Assembly (NCBI GenBank): GCA_034506315.1
Contig: JAPDPT010000026.1
Coordinates: 1 to 41,830, forward strand
Direction of reading: 5' to 3'
Source: a candidate division KSB1 bacterium
GTDB lineage: Bacteria; Zhuqueibacterota; Zhuqueibacteria; Oleimicrobiales; Geothermoviventaceae
DNA length: 41,830 nt
Shown here: positions 15,238 through 24,486 of the stretch, piece by piece
Numbering within the stretch: the stretch's first letter is position 1
Layout: every line of letters begins with the position of its first letter
Notes under the pieces: model-generated
What the model saw: only the letters and a program-made list of their open reading frames with translations
The model's database searches: none
Told to the model about the DNA's origin: nothing
Made by a program: the position numbers and the translations under genes

Positions 15238-16293
15238 ATGAAGAAAAAGTGGGCGGTTATCCTGGCCGGGGCCGTGCTTGGCGCCGGGATCGCGCCTCAA
15301 GTCATGGGCATCACTGAATCGGCGGTTCCTTTCCTGTTGATCAGCCCAGGGGCCAGGGCTTCAGGAATGGGCGAGGCCTTCGCAGCCGTGGCCGACGACG
15401 CCACGGCTGTGTTCTGGAACCCGGCTGGCCTGGCCTTCCAAAGGGGCCGCGAGATCACTCTGATGCACGCCAATTGGCTGCCCCAGCTCACCAATGACAT
15501 GTTCTTCGACTTCGCAGCCTACCGGCAGTCGGTGGAGGGCCTCGGCACGTTCGGGATTAATGTGACCTATCTGAATATGGGCAAACAGTACATCACCGGC
15601 GAGGAGAGCCCGGATATTCTCGGGGAGTTCACCAGTTTCGATTTCGCGGTGGCGCTGACCTACGGGACCCTCGTGAGCAAGAACACAGCCGTCGGAGTCG
15701 GGCTGCGCTACATCCGAAGCAACCTCTCGCCGGTGGGCGCCGGCGCGGAGCGCGGGGAAGGCAAGGCCAACGCCTTTGCTGTAGATCTGGCCTTCCTGTA
15801 CAGAGCCCCGTGGCTGGAAGGCTTCCGTATCGGCGCCAACCTCTCCAACATGGGGCCCAAAATCACCTACATCGACGCCGCCCAGGCGGACCCACTGCCC
15901 ACCAACTTGAAGCTCGGCCTCAGCTACGATCTGGTGAACTCGCAGTACAACCGGCTCACGCTGGCGGCCGACGCCAACAAACTCCTCGTCCGCCGCTACA
16001 AGGACGGTACCTCCGACCCCTTCTACAAGGCGATCTTTACGGCGTGGACCGATGAACCCCTCGGCACCGAGTTTCGGAATATGATCTACAGCGGGGGCGT
16101 GGAGTACGTGTATTCGAATCTCTTCGCCCTGCGCGGGGGGTACTATTACGATCAGGAGGGCCAGGTCAAGTACGCTACCTTCGGCGCCGGGATCCAGTAT
16201 CACCTCTACCGGTTTGACTTCGCGTACGTCTCGGCGAAGGAGGGGCATCCGCTGTCTGACACCATGCGTTTTTCCTTGACGATCGGCTTCTGA
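15238..16293 (+). CDS. PorV/PorQ-like outer-membrane protein
   Basis: The 351-residue product has a signal peptide (MKKKWAVILAGAVLGAG) and the family hallmark FLLISPGARASGMGEAFAAV followed by DDATAVFWNPAGLA. It continues as alternating beta strands of a 14-stranded FadL-like barrel and ends SLTIGF with a C-terminal Phe. PorV works with the T9SS, carrying cargo released at the outer membrane to the attachment machinery; related UPF0164 proteins have unknown roles. A GGAGG site precedes the ATG by nine bases. It has its own promoter, a long leader and a strong terminator, so it appears to be monocistronic and highly expressed. The next gene carries a T9SS sorting tail, which fits a cargo relationship. 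Confidence 0.83.
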   Translation: MKKKWAVILAGAVLGAGIAPQVMGITESAVPFLLISPGARASGMGEAFAAVADDATAVFWNPAGLAFQRGREITLMHANWLPQLTNDMFFDFAAYRQSVEGLGTFGINVTYLNMGKQYITGEESPDILGEFTSFDFAVALTYGTLVSKNTAVGVGLRYIRSNLSPVGAGAERGEGKANAFAVDLAFLYRAPWLEGFRIGANLSNMGPKITYIDAAQADPLPTNLKLGLSYDLVNSQYNRLTLAADANKLLVRRYKDGTSDPFYKAIFTAWTDEPLGTEFRNMIYSGGVEYVYSNLFALRGGYYYDQEGQVKYATFGAGIQYHLYRFDFAYVSAKEGHPLSDTMRFSLTIGF

Positions 16294-16295
16294 GG

Positions 16296-16370
16296 GAACC
16301 CGCCGGGCGACGGTGGGTTCGCAGGGCAAGGGTGCGAGGGAAGGGCGGGCCGTGCATCCTTGCCCTTTTT
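16296..16370 (+). terminator. Intrinsic terminator after the PorV-like gene
   Basis: A 9-bp hairpin (16296-16304 with 16312-16320, one G-U pair) is followed by a second stem of 13 bp, AGGGCAAGGGTGC (16323-16335) with GCATCCTTGCCCT (16354-16366, one G-U pair), whose 3' end runs into TTTTT. The second hairpin with its T-run is a textbook rho-independent terminator. Confidence 0.85.
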
Positions 16371-16429
16371 GTCACCTCCGGGCCAAGGACCTGACCCCGC
16401 CTGCCGAATGGACGAGGTGAATTGCGACG

Positions 16430-19400
16430 GTGGAGCCTCAACCCCAAGTGCTCGAAATCGGGCGACCGGTTGCTTTCCCACGCGCCTCAAAGGTTTTCCG
16501 AAGGGTGCCGCTCAGCCTCTTCTTCCTCGTCGGGCTTGTGACCAACCCGCAGATAGGCCACGTAGCTGAGACGACGCTCCCCAAGCCCCCTGCCACCCAG
16601 TACCGCCTCCCCCCGTCGGCGAAGGGGCCGGGAATCCAGCTCAAACTCCCCGCTGCGTCCGCGCGTAGTAGCCCGGGGATCTCCGACTCGATTCGGGTGC
16701 TGGCGATCCGGGTGGAGTTCCAGCCCGACAACGTTTCGACCACAACCGGCAACGGTACGTTCGATCTCTCCACTCCCCAGTCCACGGTAATAGACCCCCC
16801 GCCACACGATCGTCCGTACTTCGAGGCGCAGCTTCTGGCCCTTTCAAACTACTTTCGCTCGGCATCGGGCGGTAAGTTGGTCATTGTGGGGGAAGTCTAT
16901 CCCGTCGAGCGGACATCCGCCTACCGACTCCCTCATCCCATGGTCTATTACCATCCCCCGGAGGCAAGCTCGGATCCTTCACTCCGTGACCGCCGTCTGG
17001 CTGAGCTTCTGCGCGACGCCGTGGCTCTGGCCGACGCCGATTCCAGCGTCCATTTCGAGGGCAGGGATTGCGTCATCGTCTTCCATGCCGGGGTCGGGCA
17101 GGATTTCGCGTTCGACTTCGATCCGACCCCCAACGACATCCCCTCGGCGTTTCTGGACTCGACAACGCTCGCCTCCGCACTGGCCGAAGGCCAGCCGTGG
17201 TCCGGCATTCCGGTAGAAGGCGGAAGCCAGTTCGTGAAGGAAGGCATCCTCCTCCCGGAAACCCAGAGCCAGGAGGGATATCAGATCGGCCTCCTCGGTA
17301 CTGCCTGCCTCCTCTTCGGAAGCTGGCTAGGGCTTCCGGCCTTGTGGAACACAGACGACGGCTCTCCCGGCATTGGCATGTGGGGACTTATGGACCAGGG
17401 GTCGGGGAACGGATCGGGCCTGCTTCCGGCTTACCCTTGTGCCTGGAGCCGCGTGTTCTTGGGGTGGTGCGAACCCATCGTAATCGACAGAGGCGACCAC
17501 TTACCGGTTGCCGCGTGGAAAGCACGGGACCCGCACAAGATCTACAAGATCCCAATCAATGACCACGAGTATTTCCTCATCGAGAATCGCCAGCGCGATG
17601 TGAACCGGGACGGGATCGCCCTGGGCCGCGACGTCCATGGCAATCGGGTGGAGCTCAAGTTCGATTCCAACGGCCGGCTCCAGATCCTGCACGAAGGCAC
17701 CCTCGGCGTGATCACGCAGGTGGACGAGTACGATTTCGGGCTTCCCGGCAGTGGCATCCTGATCTGGCACATCGACGAGGAGGTGCTCCGCCGCCATCTC
17801 GCCTCCAATCGCGTGAACGCAGACCCCAACCACCGGGCCGTCGACTTAGAGGAGGCCGATGGAGCTCAGGACATCGGCCAATCCTACGGCCTCCTCTCCC
17901 CTGGGTCGGGCTCCCAGAGCGGGGTTCCGGAGGACGCCTTCTGGTCCGGGAACCAAATCCACAAGCTGGTTAACAATTCCGCAGAAGTGGCTTTCACTCC
18001 CTACACAGAGCCCAACTCTCACAGCTATTCGGGGGCCGCTTCGCAGGTCTTTGTAACAAACTTCTCGGACCTCGATTCCGTCATGTTTTTCTCCGTACGA
18101 CGAGAAGGGCTGAAGCAGGGCTTTCCCGTTCACGCGGGCGCCGAGCTTGAAGCCCCTCCGCTGGTGGCAGACCTTGACGACGATGGGGCCGACGAAATTG
18201 TGGCCGCCACACGCGACGGCCGACTGTGCTGCTGGCGTGGGGACGGCCGCCCCTTCCTCCCTACCGATCAGAAGATCGGCGTGGTCGGCGTCGGTCACGA
18301 TACCACCTGGTACCCGGATGCGACCTTTTTCCGGAGCAACGCTACGGAGCGGCCGTTGAACCCTGTCCTCGGCCGTAATGCTTACGGTCCGCTCCTCTTC
18401 TGGGGAGTCGGCCGACGGATGTGGGCGCTGGTGCCGCAGGCAGATGGTCCCTCCAACCAGGCGGTACTCTTGCCCGATTCTGTGGACCTGCCCCAAGGCC
18501 ATCCCCTGCGCTCCTGGGTCCGGGCCGACGGAACGGCGCTCACCCTTTACCCCAGGCGCGGGTTCCTGAGGTTTGTCGAACTGGCTCCTGATCTCTCGCC
18601 CCTGGTTTTGGAAGCGGCAGGGCCCGAGAGCCTTTTCGACGCGGTTTTCGTATCGGCGCAGGGCTGCTTCGTCGTGGACGGCAACGGCAAGCTTTGCGCC
18701 TACGATGCGGATCTCCAGTTGCGGTGGTCCGCCCGCCTGGCCGACGGCCCAGCCCACCTCGGCGCGGGCGACCTTGAAGGCGACGGGATCCCCGAACTTG
18801 TCGCCCTGTCCGCGCGCGGCGTGGTGGACGTCTGGACGGCCGAAGGCGTTCGCGCCCCAGGTTTTCCCTCGGGCCCGTTCGGCCCCTGTTCCGGCTGGCC
18901 TGTTCTGGGCGACATAGACGGGCTGGGTGGGTTCGAGATCGCATTCGTCACCGAAGACGGACACGCCTACGTCCTGGACCGCGGCGGCCTTCCGCTGCGG
19001 GGCTGGCCTGTTCCCCTCCGCTGGCCAGGAACAGGTACGACCGGCGGGGGTGTCGCGCGGTCGGTAACGCCGGTCCTCGTGGACCTGGACGGAGACGGAG
19101 CTGCCGACCTGCTGGCGCCGGACGGGGAGGGCCGCCTCCACGCCCTCCGCTCGGACGGACGATCGCTGCCGGGCTTCCCGCTGGCCACATCCACGGCGGT
19201 GGCGGGTATCGCGGTGGGCGACACCGACGGCGACGGACTCGCGGAGCTCGTGGTGGCTGGGTCGGAAGGACTTATTTACTCCTGGGATACCAGCGCGCCG
19301 ACCACGGCTGCAAGCTGGCCCCACCCTCTTGCGGATGCCTATGCTACTGGCGTCGCCCGAGGAGGAGCCAACCCGCCACGCCCTCCCTCCGGGGCCGGAA

Positions 19401-19684
19401 CCCTTTTGGTGGCCGGAAGCGCCCACTGCTACCCGAACCCCACTGGGGGGCAGCAAGCACACCTGCGCTTCACCCTCAAGAAAGGGGCTGAGGTCAAGGT
19501 GGAAATCTTTGACCTCGCCGGCCGTAAGGTGGCCGAGGTGAAGGGGCAGGGACGGGGTGGACTCGAGAATGAGTTGTTGTGGAACACCAAGGATGTGGCT
19601 CCTGGTGTGTACTTCGCCAGGCTCACTGCGAAAGCCCAGGGAGCGAGCGAGTCCGCCATTGTGAAGATCGCCGTCACTCCCTGA
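16430..19684 (+). CDS. Secreted M6-peptidase-like protein with lost zinc motif, FG-GAP repeats and T9SS tail
   Basis: The 1084-residue product has a hydrophobic signal segment near 26-45, an immune-inhibitor-A (M6) type domain at about 80-560, FG-GAP/VCBS-type repeats at about 575-945 (VADLDDDGADEIV, LVDLDGDGAADLL, AVGDTDGDGLAEL) and a T9SS type A sorting domain at about 995-1084 (YPNPTGGQQ, VEIFDLAGRKV, GVYFARLTA). In M6 enzymes AHEFGH precedes LGLP. Here the segment reads Cys293-Leu-Leu-Phe-Gly-Ser298 before WLGLPALWNTDDG, so both zinc histidines and the catalytic glutamate are missing. The flanking GIGMWGLMDQGSGN is conserved. It is probably an exported, surface-attached binding protein rather than a protease. 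The GTG at 16430 has GAGGTG upstream; later GTG starts are possible. Confidence 0.85.
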   Translation: MEPQPQVLEIGRPVAFPRASKVFRRVPLSLFFLVGLVTNPQIGHVAETTLPKPPATQYRLPPSAKGPGIQLKLPAASARSSPGISDSIRVLAIRVEFQPDNVSTTTGNGTFDLSTPQSTVIDPPPHDRPYFEAQLLALSNYFRSASGGKLVIVGEVYPVERTSAYRLPHPMVYYHPPEASSDPSLRDRRLAELLRDAVALADADSSVHFEGRDCVIVFHAGVGQDFAFDFDPTPNDIPSAFLDSTTLASALAEGQPWSGIPVEGGSQFVKEGILLPETQSQEGYQIGLLGTACLLFGSWLGLPALWNTDDGSPGIGMWGLMDQGSGNGSGLLPAYPCAWSRVFLGWCEPIVIDRGDHLPVAAWKARDPHKIYKIPINDHEYFLIENRQRDVNRDGIALGRDVHGNRVELKFDSNGRLQILHEGTLGVITQVDEYDFGLPGSGILIWHIDEEVLRRHLASNRVNADPNHRAVDLEEADGAQDIGQSYGLLSPGSGSQSGVPEDAFWSGNQIHKLVNNSAEVAFTPYTEPNSHSYSGAASQVFVTNFSDLDSVMFFSVRREGLKQGFPVHAGAELEAPPLVADLDDDGADEIVAATRDGRLCCWRGDGRPFLPTDQKIGVVGVGHDTTWYPDATFFRSNATERPLNPVLGRNAYGPLLFWGVGRRMWALVPQADGPSNQAVLLPDSVDLPQGHPLRSWVRADGTALTLYPRRGFLRFVELAPDLSPLVLEAAGPESLFDAVFVSAQGCFVVDGNGKLCAYDADLQLRWSARLADGPAHLGAGDLEGDGIPELVALSARGVVDVWTAEGVRAPGFPSGPFGPCSGWPVLGDIDGLGGFEIAFVTEDGHAYVLDRGGLPLRGWPVPLRWPGTGTTGGGVARSVTPVLVDLDGDGAADLLAPDGEGRLHALRSDGRSLPGFPLATSTAVAGIAVGDTDGDGLAELVVAGSEGLIYSWDTSAPTTAASWPHPLADAYATGVARGGANPPRPPSGAGTLLVAGSAHCYPNPTGGQQAHLRFTLKKGAEVKVEIFDLAGRKVAEVKGQGRGGLENELLWNTKDVAPGVYFARLTAKAQGASESAIVKIAVTP

Positions 19685-19722
19685 CGGGCGCACCCCAGCG
19701 CGCGAACAAGGGACTAACAGGG

Positions 19723-22700
19723 ATGGGAATGCCAAGCCACGTTGCGGGTCTCGAGGCGCGCCACCCAACGACGCGGTGGCTTTGCCGGCTCGGGCTGGTC
19801 ACCGTGCTTACGGCTGTGACAAGCAAGGTCACGGCTCAGTGGGAGGGGTACAATCACCCTGAGCTCCGCTGGTTCACGCTATCCACACCGCATTTTGAGG
19901 TGCACTTCCACGAAGGAACGGAGCGCACCGCGCGCGAGGTAGCCCGTATCGCAGAAGCAGTCTACGAGCCGATCACCGACCTCTACGGCTACCGGCCAGA
20001 GGGCAAGGTTCACTTCATTATTCGCGACCACGACGACAATTCGAACGGCGCTGCCTACTATTACGATCAAAAAATCGAGATCTGGGCGCCGGCTTTGGAC
20101 TTCGAGTTGCGCGGAACCCACCAGTGGCTGCCCAACGTCGTCACGCACGAGTTCAGCCACCTCGTCTCCTTGGGTGCCGCGCGCAAGCTCCCGCGTCGCG
20201 TTCCGGGTCTGTATGTGCAGTGGATTGGCTACGAGAAAGAGAGGCGCCCCGACGTCATCTACGGATACCCCAACCGGATCGTCTCGTACCCGCTCCCCGG
20301 CACGACTGTCCCCATGTGGTTTGCCGAAGGCATGGCTCAGTACCAGCGCGGCGGGCTGGGGCACGATTACTGGGATACGCACCGGGACATGCTGTTGCGG
20401 ACGGCCGTTCTTGCCGATAGCCTGCAGTCCTTGGCTCAGATGAGCGTGTTCGGGAAGGACGGCCTGGGCAACGAGCGCGTGTACAATCAGGGCTATGCCC
20501 TCACCCTTTACGTGGCCAAGACCTACGGCGAGCCGTCTCTGTCGCGCCTGGCCCGTGCCCTGGGATCGCCTACGGTGCTCGGCTTCGACATGGCGTGTCG
20601 GAAAGTCCTGGGGAAGTCCCAGTCCCAGTTGTACGACGAGTGGCGCGAGTATCTGCGGGCCACCTACAAAGCAGCTTGCCACACCCTCCTGGATCAGTTG
20701 GTCGAGGGGGAACCGCTGTACACCGAGGGCATTGCCAATCTGTTCCCGCGCTTCTCTCCCGACGGCCGGAAGCTCATCTTCCTGTCGAGCTCCACAAGCG
20801 GCCTCTTTTCTGCGACCAGCCTCTCCCTCCTGGATATGGAGACCAGGGAGCGGAAGACTCTGGTAGCGGGGGTGACCTCGCCGGCGAGCTGGACGCCCGA
20901 CGGGCGGCACATCGTCTATGCCAAGCTTCACCGCGCCAACCGGCACGGGTCGCATTTCTTCGATCTCTTTGCCCTGGACCTGCAGACGGGGCGAAGCCGG
21001 CGTCTGACCTACGGCCTCCGAGCCTACGCCCCAGCCGTAAGCCCAGATGGAAAGTGGGTGGCGTGCGTAACCCAGCGCGACGGCACCCAGAATTTGACCC
21101 TGATTTCCATCGACGGCCGGGAGTCGCGCCAGCTCACTTCTTTCCACAGCGGGGAAACTCTGTATACCCCGGTCTGGTCACCGGACGGCGAACGCGTGGT
21201 GGTATCCTTCGGTCGCGAGCACGGCCGGGGCTTGCTTGCCGTCACTGTGCCCGCGGGCCAGCTGGATACGCTGCTGACGCTACCGGGAGATGTCCGTGAC
21301 CCATGCTTTTCCCCCGACGGTCGCTATCTCTACTTCAGCTGGGACGGAAGCGGAATCTTCAACGTCTACCGAGTGCAGATCCCATCGGGTCCGCCCGAAC
21401 CGGTGACCAATGTGCTTGGCGGAGCTTTCATGCCCACTGTCGGCAAGCAAGGAAACCTGGTTTACGCAACGTTTCGGGCCGACGGGTACAAACTTGCCCT
21501 CCTACGGGAGATCCGAAGCCTTCCCTCCTCGGCCCTGGCGTACGGGCTGCGCGGCAACTGGCTCGCTCCGGAAACCCCGGTGTCGTCCGTGGGCAGCGAT
21601 AGCGCGGGGGCGATGGCGGACTCTGCCCCCTACACCTCCAGGTACGGGCCGCTGTTTTTCTTACCCCGTCTGATGGTCGATTACGGCATGCCCAAGCTGG
21701 GAGGTTACCTGTACTCCTCCGAGGTTCTGGACAGGGTGTCGATTCTGGCCGGGGGCGCCGTCAATCGTGCGGGCGATTTCGATCTCTTCGGCATCTTTGA
21801 GTACCGGCGCCTGGCACCCACGTTCTTCGTGGAGCTCTACGCCCTCTCGCGGCACCTGGACGAGAAGATCGAAGTGCTGGAAGGCTATCCCAAGGTCCGC
21901 ACCAGGATTCGCTTCAACCTGCTGGAGGCCGATATCGGGATCCGTCAACGCGTCGGGGATCAGCTTCTTTCCAGCTTGACCCTCCGCCACAGCCGTTACA
22001 CCAGCCATGTGGGCGACTTCTTCTTCCAGAAGCAGCTCTGGGTCTCGCCGAAGAACACCTACTACGTAGGGACAGAAGCCTTTCTGGATGTCCAGCTTGA
22101 CCAAGTCGCCCGCTCCCCGGAAATGTCCATTGCGCCGCGGGGCGGGCGACGCGTCGACCTCCGCCTGGGCTACCACCGCAATAACTTCTTCAAGGACTTC
22201 TCAACGGACAATCCGTACGGGACCCTCCAAGAGGTCTACGAACCGTACCGCTATTTCTCCACGGAGCTGGACTGGCGCGAGTACGTGCCGATCCCCGGGA
22301 CGTCCCACAGCGTGAGCTTGCGCGTGCGCGGAGGCTGGATCGACCGGCCGGTCCACTCGTTCTTCAACTTCTTCGCGGGTGGGCTGCCGGGCCTGAAGGG
22401 CTACCCCTATTACGCCATCGAGGGGCGAAAGCTGGTTCACTTCGGACTGAGCTACCGACTGCCTTTAGCGCGAAATCTGGCCTGGTGCCTAGGCCCGACG
22501 CAGGTGCAAAAGGTCTACCTGGCGGCCTTCGCGGAGAGCGGCACTGCCTTCGATGAGGACCGCGTTCCCTGGTCCCGGCTCCGCTCCGATGCTGGGCTCC
22601 AGCTGCGGCTCCACACGTATTCTTTCCACAGCTACCCCGTGGAGGTGTTCTTTGACGCGGCCTACGGCTTGGACCGCTTCCAGCACGCGGGCCAGTGGTA

Positions 22701-22755
22701 CGGAAAGCAGTGGCGCTTCTATTTTGGGATGTCATTCGACTTCCTGGACGAGTGA
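19723..22755 (+). CDS. Gluzincin metalloprotease / TolB-like propeller / outer-membrane barrel fusion
   Basis: The 1010-residue product has a signal peptide ending near VTAQWEG. A gluzincin-type domain at about 35-320 has the zinc motif HEFSH at 142-146 and a candidate third ligand Glu202 in WFAEGMAQY. A TolB/PD40-type propeller at about 335-650 has repeats of the form FSPDGRK, VSPDGKW, WSPDGER and FSPDGRY. A C-terminal region of about 320 residues is rich in beta strands and contains FAGGLPGLKGYPYY, which resembles the BamA/Omp85 C-terminal barrel, ending FGMSFDFLDE. It probably spans the outer membrane and presents the peptidase and propeller on one face. ATG 19723 has AAGGGA nine bases upstream. 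It lies 38 bases after the M6-like gene, with no terminator between. Confidence 0.83.
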   Translation: MGMPSHVAGLEARHPTTRWLCRLGLVTVLTAVTSKVTAQWEGYNHPELRWFTLSTPHFEVHFHEGTERTAREVARIAEAVYEPITDLYGYRPEGKVHFIIRDHDDNSNGAAYYYDQKIEIWAPALDFELRGTHQWLPNVVTHEFSHLVSLGAARKLPRRVPGLYVQWIGYEKERRPDVIYGYPNRIVSYPLPGTTVPMWFAEGMAQYQRGGLGHDYWDTHRDMLLRTAVLADSLQSLAQMSVFGKDGLGNERVYNQGYALTLYVAKTYGEPSLSRLARALGSPTVLGFDMACRKVLGKSQSQLYDEWREYLRATYKAACHTLLDQLVEGEPLYTEGIANLFPRFSPDGRKLIFLSSSTSGLFSATSLSLLDMETRERKTLVAGVTSPASWTPDGRHIVYAKLHRANRHGSHFFDLFALDLQTGRSRRLTYGLRAYAPAVSPDGKWVACVTQRDGTQNLTLISIDGRESRQLTSFHSGETLYTPVWSPDGERVVVSFGREHGRGLLAVTVPAGQLDTLLTLPGDVRDPCFSPDGRYLYFSWDGSGIFNVYRVQIPSGPPEPVTNVLGGAFMPTVGKQGNLVYATFRADGYKLALLREIRSLPSSALAYGLRGNWLAPETPVSSVGSDSAGAMADSAPYTSRYGPLFFLPRLMVDYGMPKLGGYLYSSEVLDRVSILAGGAVNRAGDFDLFGIFEYRRLAPTFFVELYALSRHLDEKIEVLEGYPKVRTRIRFNLLEADIGIRQRVGDQLLSSLTLRHSRYTSHVGDFFFQKQLWVSPKNTYYVGTEAFLDVQLDQVARSPEMSIAPRGGRRVDLRLGYHRNNFFKDFSTDNPYGTLQEVYEPYRYFSTELDWREYVPIPGTSHSVSLRVRGGWIDRPVHSFFNFFAGGLPGLKGYPYYAIEGRKLVHFGLSYRLPLARNLAWCLGPTQVQKVYLAAFAESGTAFDEDRVPWSRLRSDAGLQLRLHTYSFHSYPVEVFFDAAYGLDRFQHAGQWYGKQWRFYFGMSFDFLDE

Positions 22756-22769
22756 GAGGAGGGCGACAG

Positions 22770-23564
22770 ATGCGGTGCGCAGCCATTACCCTTGCCGCGC
22801 TCGTTTGCGCCTCCGCCTCGAGCGTTGCGGCAGGCGAAGCACGCGGTACCCTAACCAGCCCCGGCAGCCCATTGTGGTCGTCGTTCTGGGGCCTGGAGGC
22901 TGTACAGGCGCAGGAATCTCTCGTAGTCCGACCGGCCGGGTGGAAATCCCCCCGCACAGCTCTTCTCCTCTCGGCTGTGCTCCCCGGGGCCGGCCAGTGG
23001 TACGCAGGCAGCAAGATCAAGGCCGTGGCGTTCCTGGCCGTGGAAGCAGGGGCCTGGGCCGTCTACGCCGTCTACCACAACAGGGGCGGCAAAAAGGAAG
23101 ATGAGTTCCAGGCATTCGCCGATGCCCACTGGCGCGAAAGCGAATACTGGGAAGCGGTAGCCCGAGAAGCTGGGCTCGACCCACGGGACCTCCAGGCTCT
23201 CCGGGAATACGAGCGTAGCCATTACAGCCACAGCCTCCATGAGCAGAAGGACCAGCAGTATTACGAGATGATTGGCAAGTACAACCAGTTCAATGCCGGC
23301 TGGGACGACACCGATACCCACCGCGGCAGGGACTCCCAGCACCGCGAGATGTACGAGGACATGCGGGCCGAGGCCAACCGGCTGTTCAAGACGGCCACCA
23401 CCGGAGCGACCATCGCCATGATCAACCACGTGCTGAGTGCCATTGACGCCGCTTGGACCACGGTGCGCCACAATAACCGCCTCGCAACCGTCCGCCTTGA
23501 GGCATCCGGTCTGGTCTACGGGAACCAGCTCCTTCCTGCCCTGGAGGTGCAAGTTGCGTGGTAG
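22770..23564 (+). CDS. DUF5683-like membrane protein, copy 1
   Basis: The 264-residue product has a signal peptide (CAAITLAALVCASASSVAAG) and the DUF5683-type core SAVLPGAGQWYAGSKIKAVA followed by a hydrophobic segment (FLAVEAGAWAVYAVYH). A charged, Tyr-rich region and a second hydrophobic helix (TTGATIAMINHVLSAIDAAW) come next. Proteins of this type are common in Bacteroidota and relatives and have no assigned function. GAGGAGGG precedes the ATG by five bases and the gene is 14 bases after the barrel fusion, so it is probably co-transcribed. It shares its order of elements with the next gene, pointing to an old tandem duplication. Confidence 0.72.
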   Translation: MRCAAITLAALVCASASSVAAGEARGTLTSPGSPLWSSFWGLEAVQAQESLVVRPAGWKSPRTALLLSAVLPGAGQWYAGSKIKAVAFLAVEAGAWAVYAVYHNRGGKKEDEFQAFADAHWRESEYWEAVAREAGLDPRDLQALREYERSHYSHSLHEQKDQQYYEMIGKYNQFNAGWDDTDTHRGRDSQHREMYEDMRAEANRLFKTATTGATIAMINHVLSAIDAAWTTVRHNNRLATVRLEASGLVYGNQLLPALEVQVAW

Positions 23565-24357
23565 GGCCCGCACCCGAGCGTTCGACAATACGGCCAGGCG
23601 GCAGACGCGAGCTGGAGTCCTCGCTCTGCTTCTCTGGGTCATGACTTGCGCGCCGGCGTTTCCACAGCCCGGTCGCGGGGAAGGGGAGCAGCTTTTGTCA
23701 GCTTTGTCCCCTACTTTCCGGGGCGTCGAGGACTCCTCCCTTGTCCGTTCGAGGGGCAGGCAGGAGAGCTCGCCAGGGAAGATTGGGCCGGGCGCGGCCG
23801 CGTTTCGCTCTCTGATCCTGCCCGGCTGGGGGCAACGTTCGGCAGGTTCCCGGACCGGATTCCGCGTGTTCCTGGGCACGGAGCTCGGCCTTTGGGCCGC
23901 CTACGCAGCGTTCCGCAGCCTGGCCGAGTGGAAGGAGGATGCCTACCGGCTGTTTGCCATCGAACACGCGGGAATCGACCCGGCCGGCAAGGATAAGCAG
24001 TTCTACGTGAACATTGAGAACTACGACAGCCTCGAGGACTACAATCAAGCGAAGCTGCGGGAAAGGAACCTCCAGGATTATTATCGCGATCGGCAGCGCT
24101 ACGCCTGGCGGTGGGACTCCCCCACCAACCGCCGCCTCTACGAGCAGATGCGGGTGGAAAGCGACCGGTACGCGAACCGCGCTGAGCTCACGGTGGGGGG
24201 CATTCTGGCCAACCACTTAGCGAGCGCCGTCCACGCCCTGTGGGTATCCCGAAAACAAACGGCACCTTCTTCGGCTCGCTCCCGGACAACCTGGGATTGG
24301 CAACTCAGATTCTTCCCTCGTCCCCTTGCAACGGTCTGGCTACGCATAGGCTCATGA
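23554..24357 (+). CDS. DUF5683-like membrane protein, copy 2
   Basis: The 267-residue product is a paralogue of the preceding gene: signal segment GVLALLLWVMTCAPAFPQP, core RSLILPGWGQRSAGSRTGFR, hydrophobic FLGTELGLWAAYAAF, a Tyr/Asp-rich middle (NIENYDSLEDYNQ) and a second hydrophobic helix (ELTVGGILANHLASAVHALW). The probable start is TTG 23554, with GGAGGT six bases upstream, overlapping the previous gene by 11 bases; a longer frame from 23437 would lie wholly inside that gene. Function is unknown. It ends the plus-strand block, facing a convergent gene across 129 bases in which I see no clear terminator. Confidence 0.7.
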   Translation: MRGRARTRAFDNTARRQTRAGVLALLLWVMTCAPAFPQPGRGEGEQLLSALSPTFRGVEDSSLVRSRGRQESSPGKIGPGAAAFRSLILPGWGQRSAGSRTGFRVFLGTELGLWAAYAAFRSLAEWKEDAYRLFAIEHAGIDPAGKDKQFYVNIENYDSLEDYNQAKLRERNLQDYYRDRQRYAWRWDSPTNRRLYEQMRVESDRYANRAELTVGGILANHLASAVHALWVSRKQTAPSSARSRTTWDWQLRFFPRPLATVWLRIGS

Positions 24358-24486
24358 GGAGACGGCGGCTCCCTTTCGTCGCAGAGGTGCGGCGTAGGTC
24401 TACCCCCCTCGCGCGACAGCGGGGCGTACCGCTTCCCTCTCGCACTGTCAAGGAGATGCCAGAGGCCTGGGCAAGGCCGCAACTCC

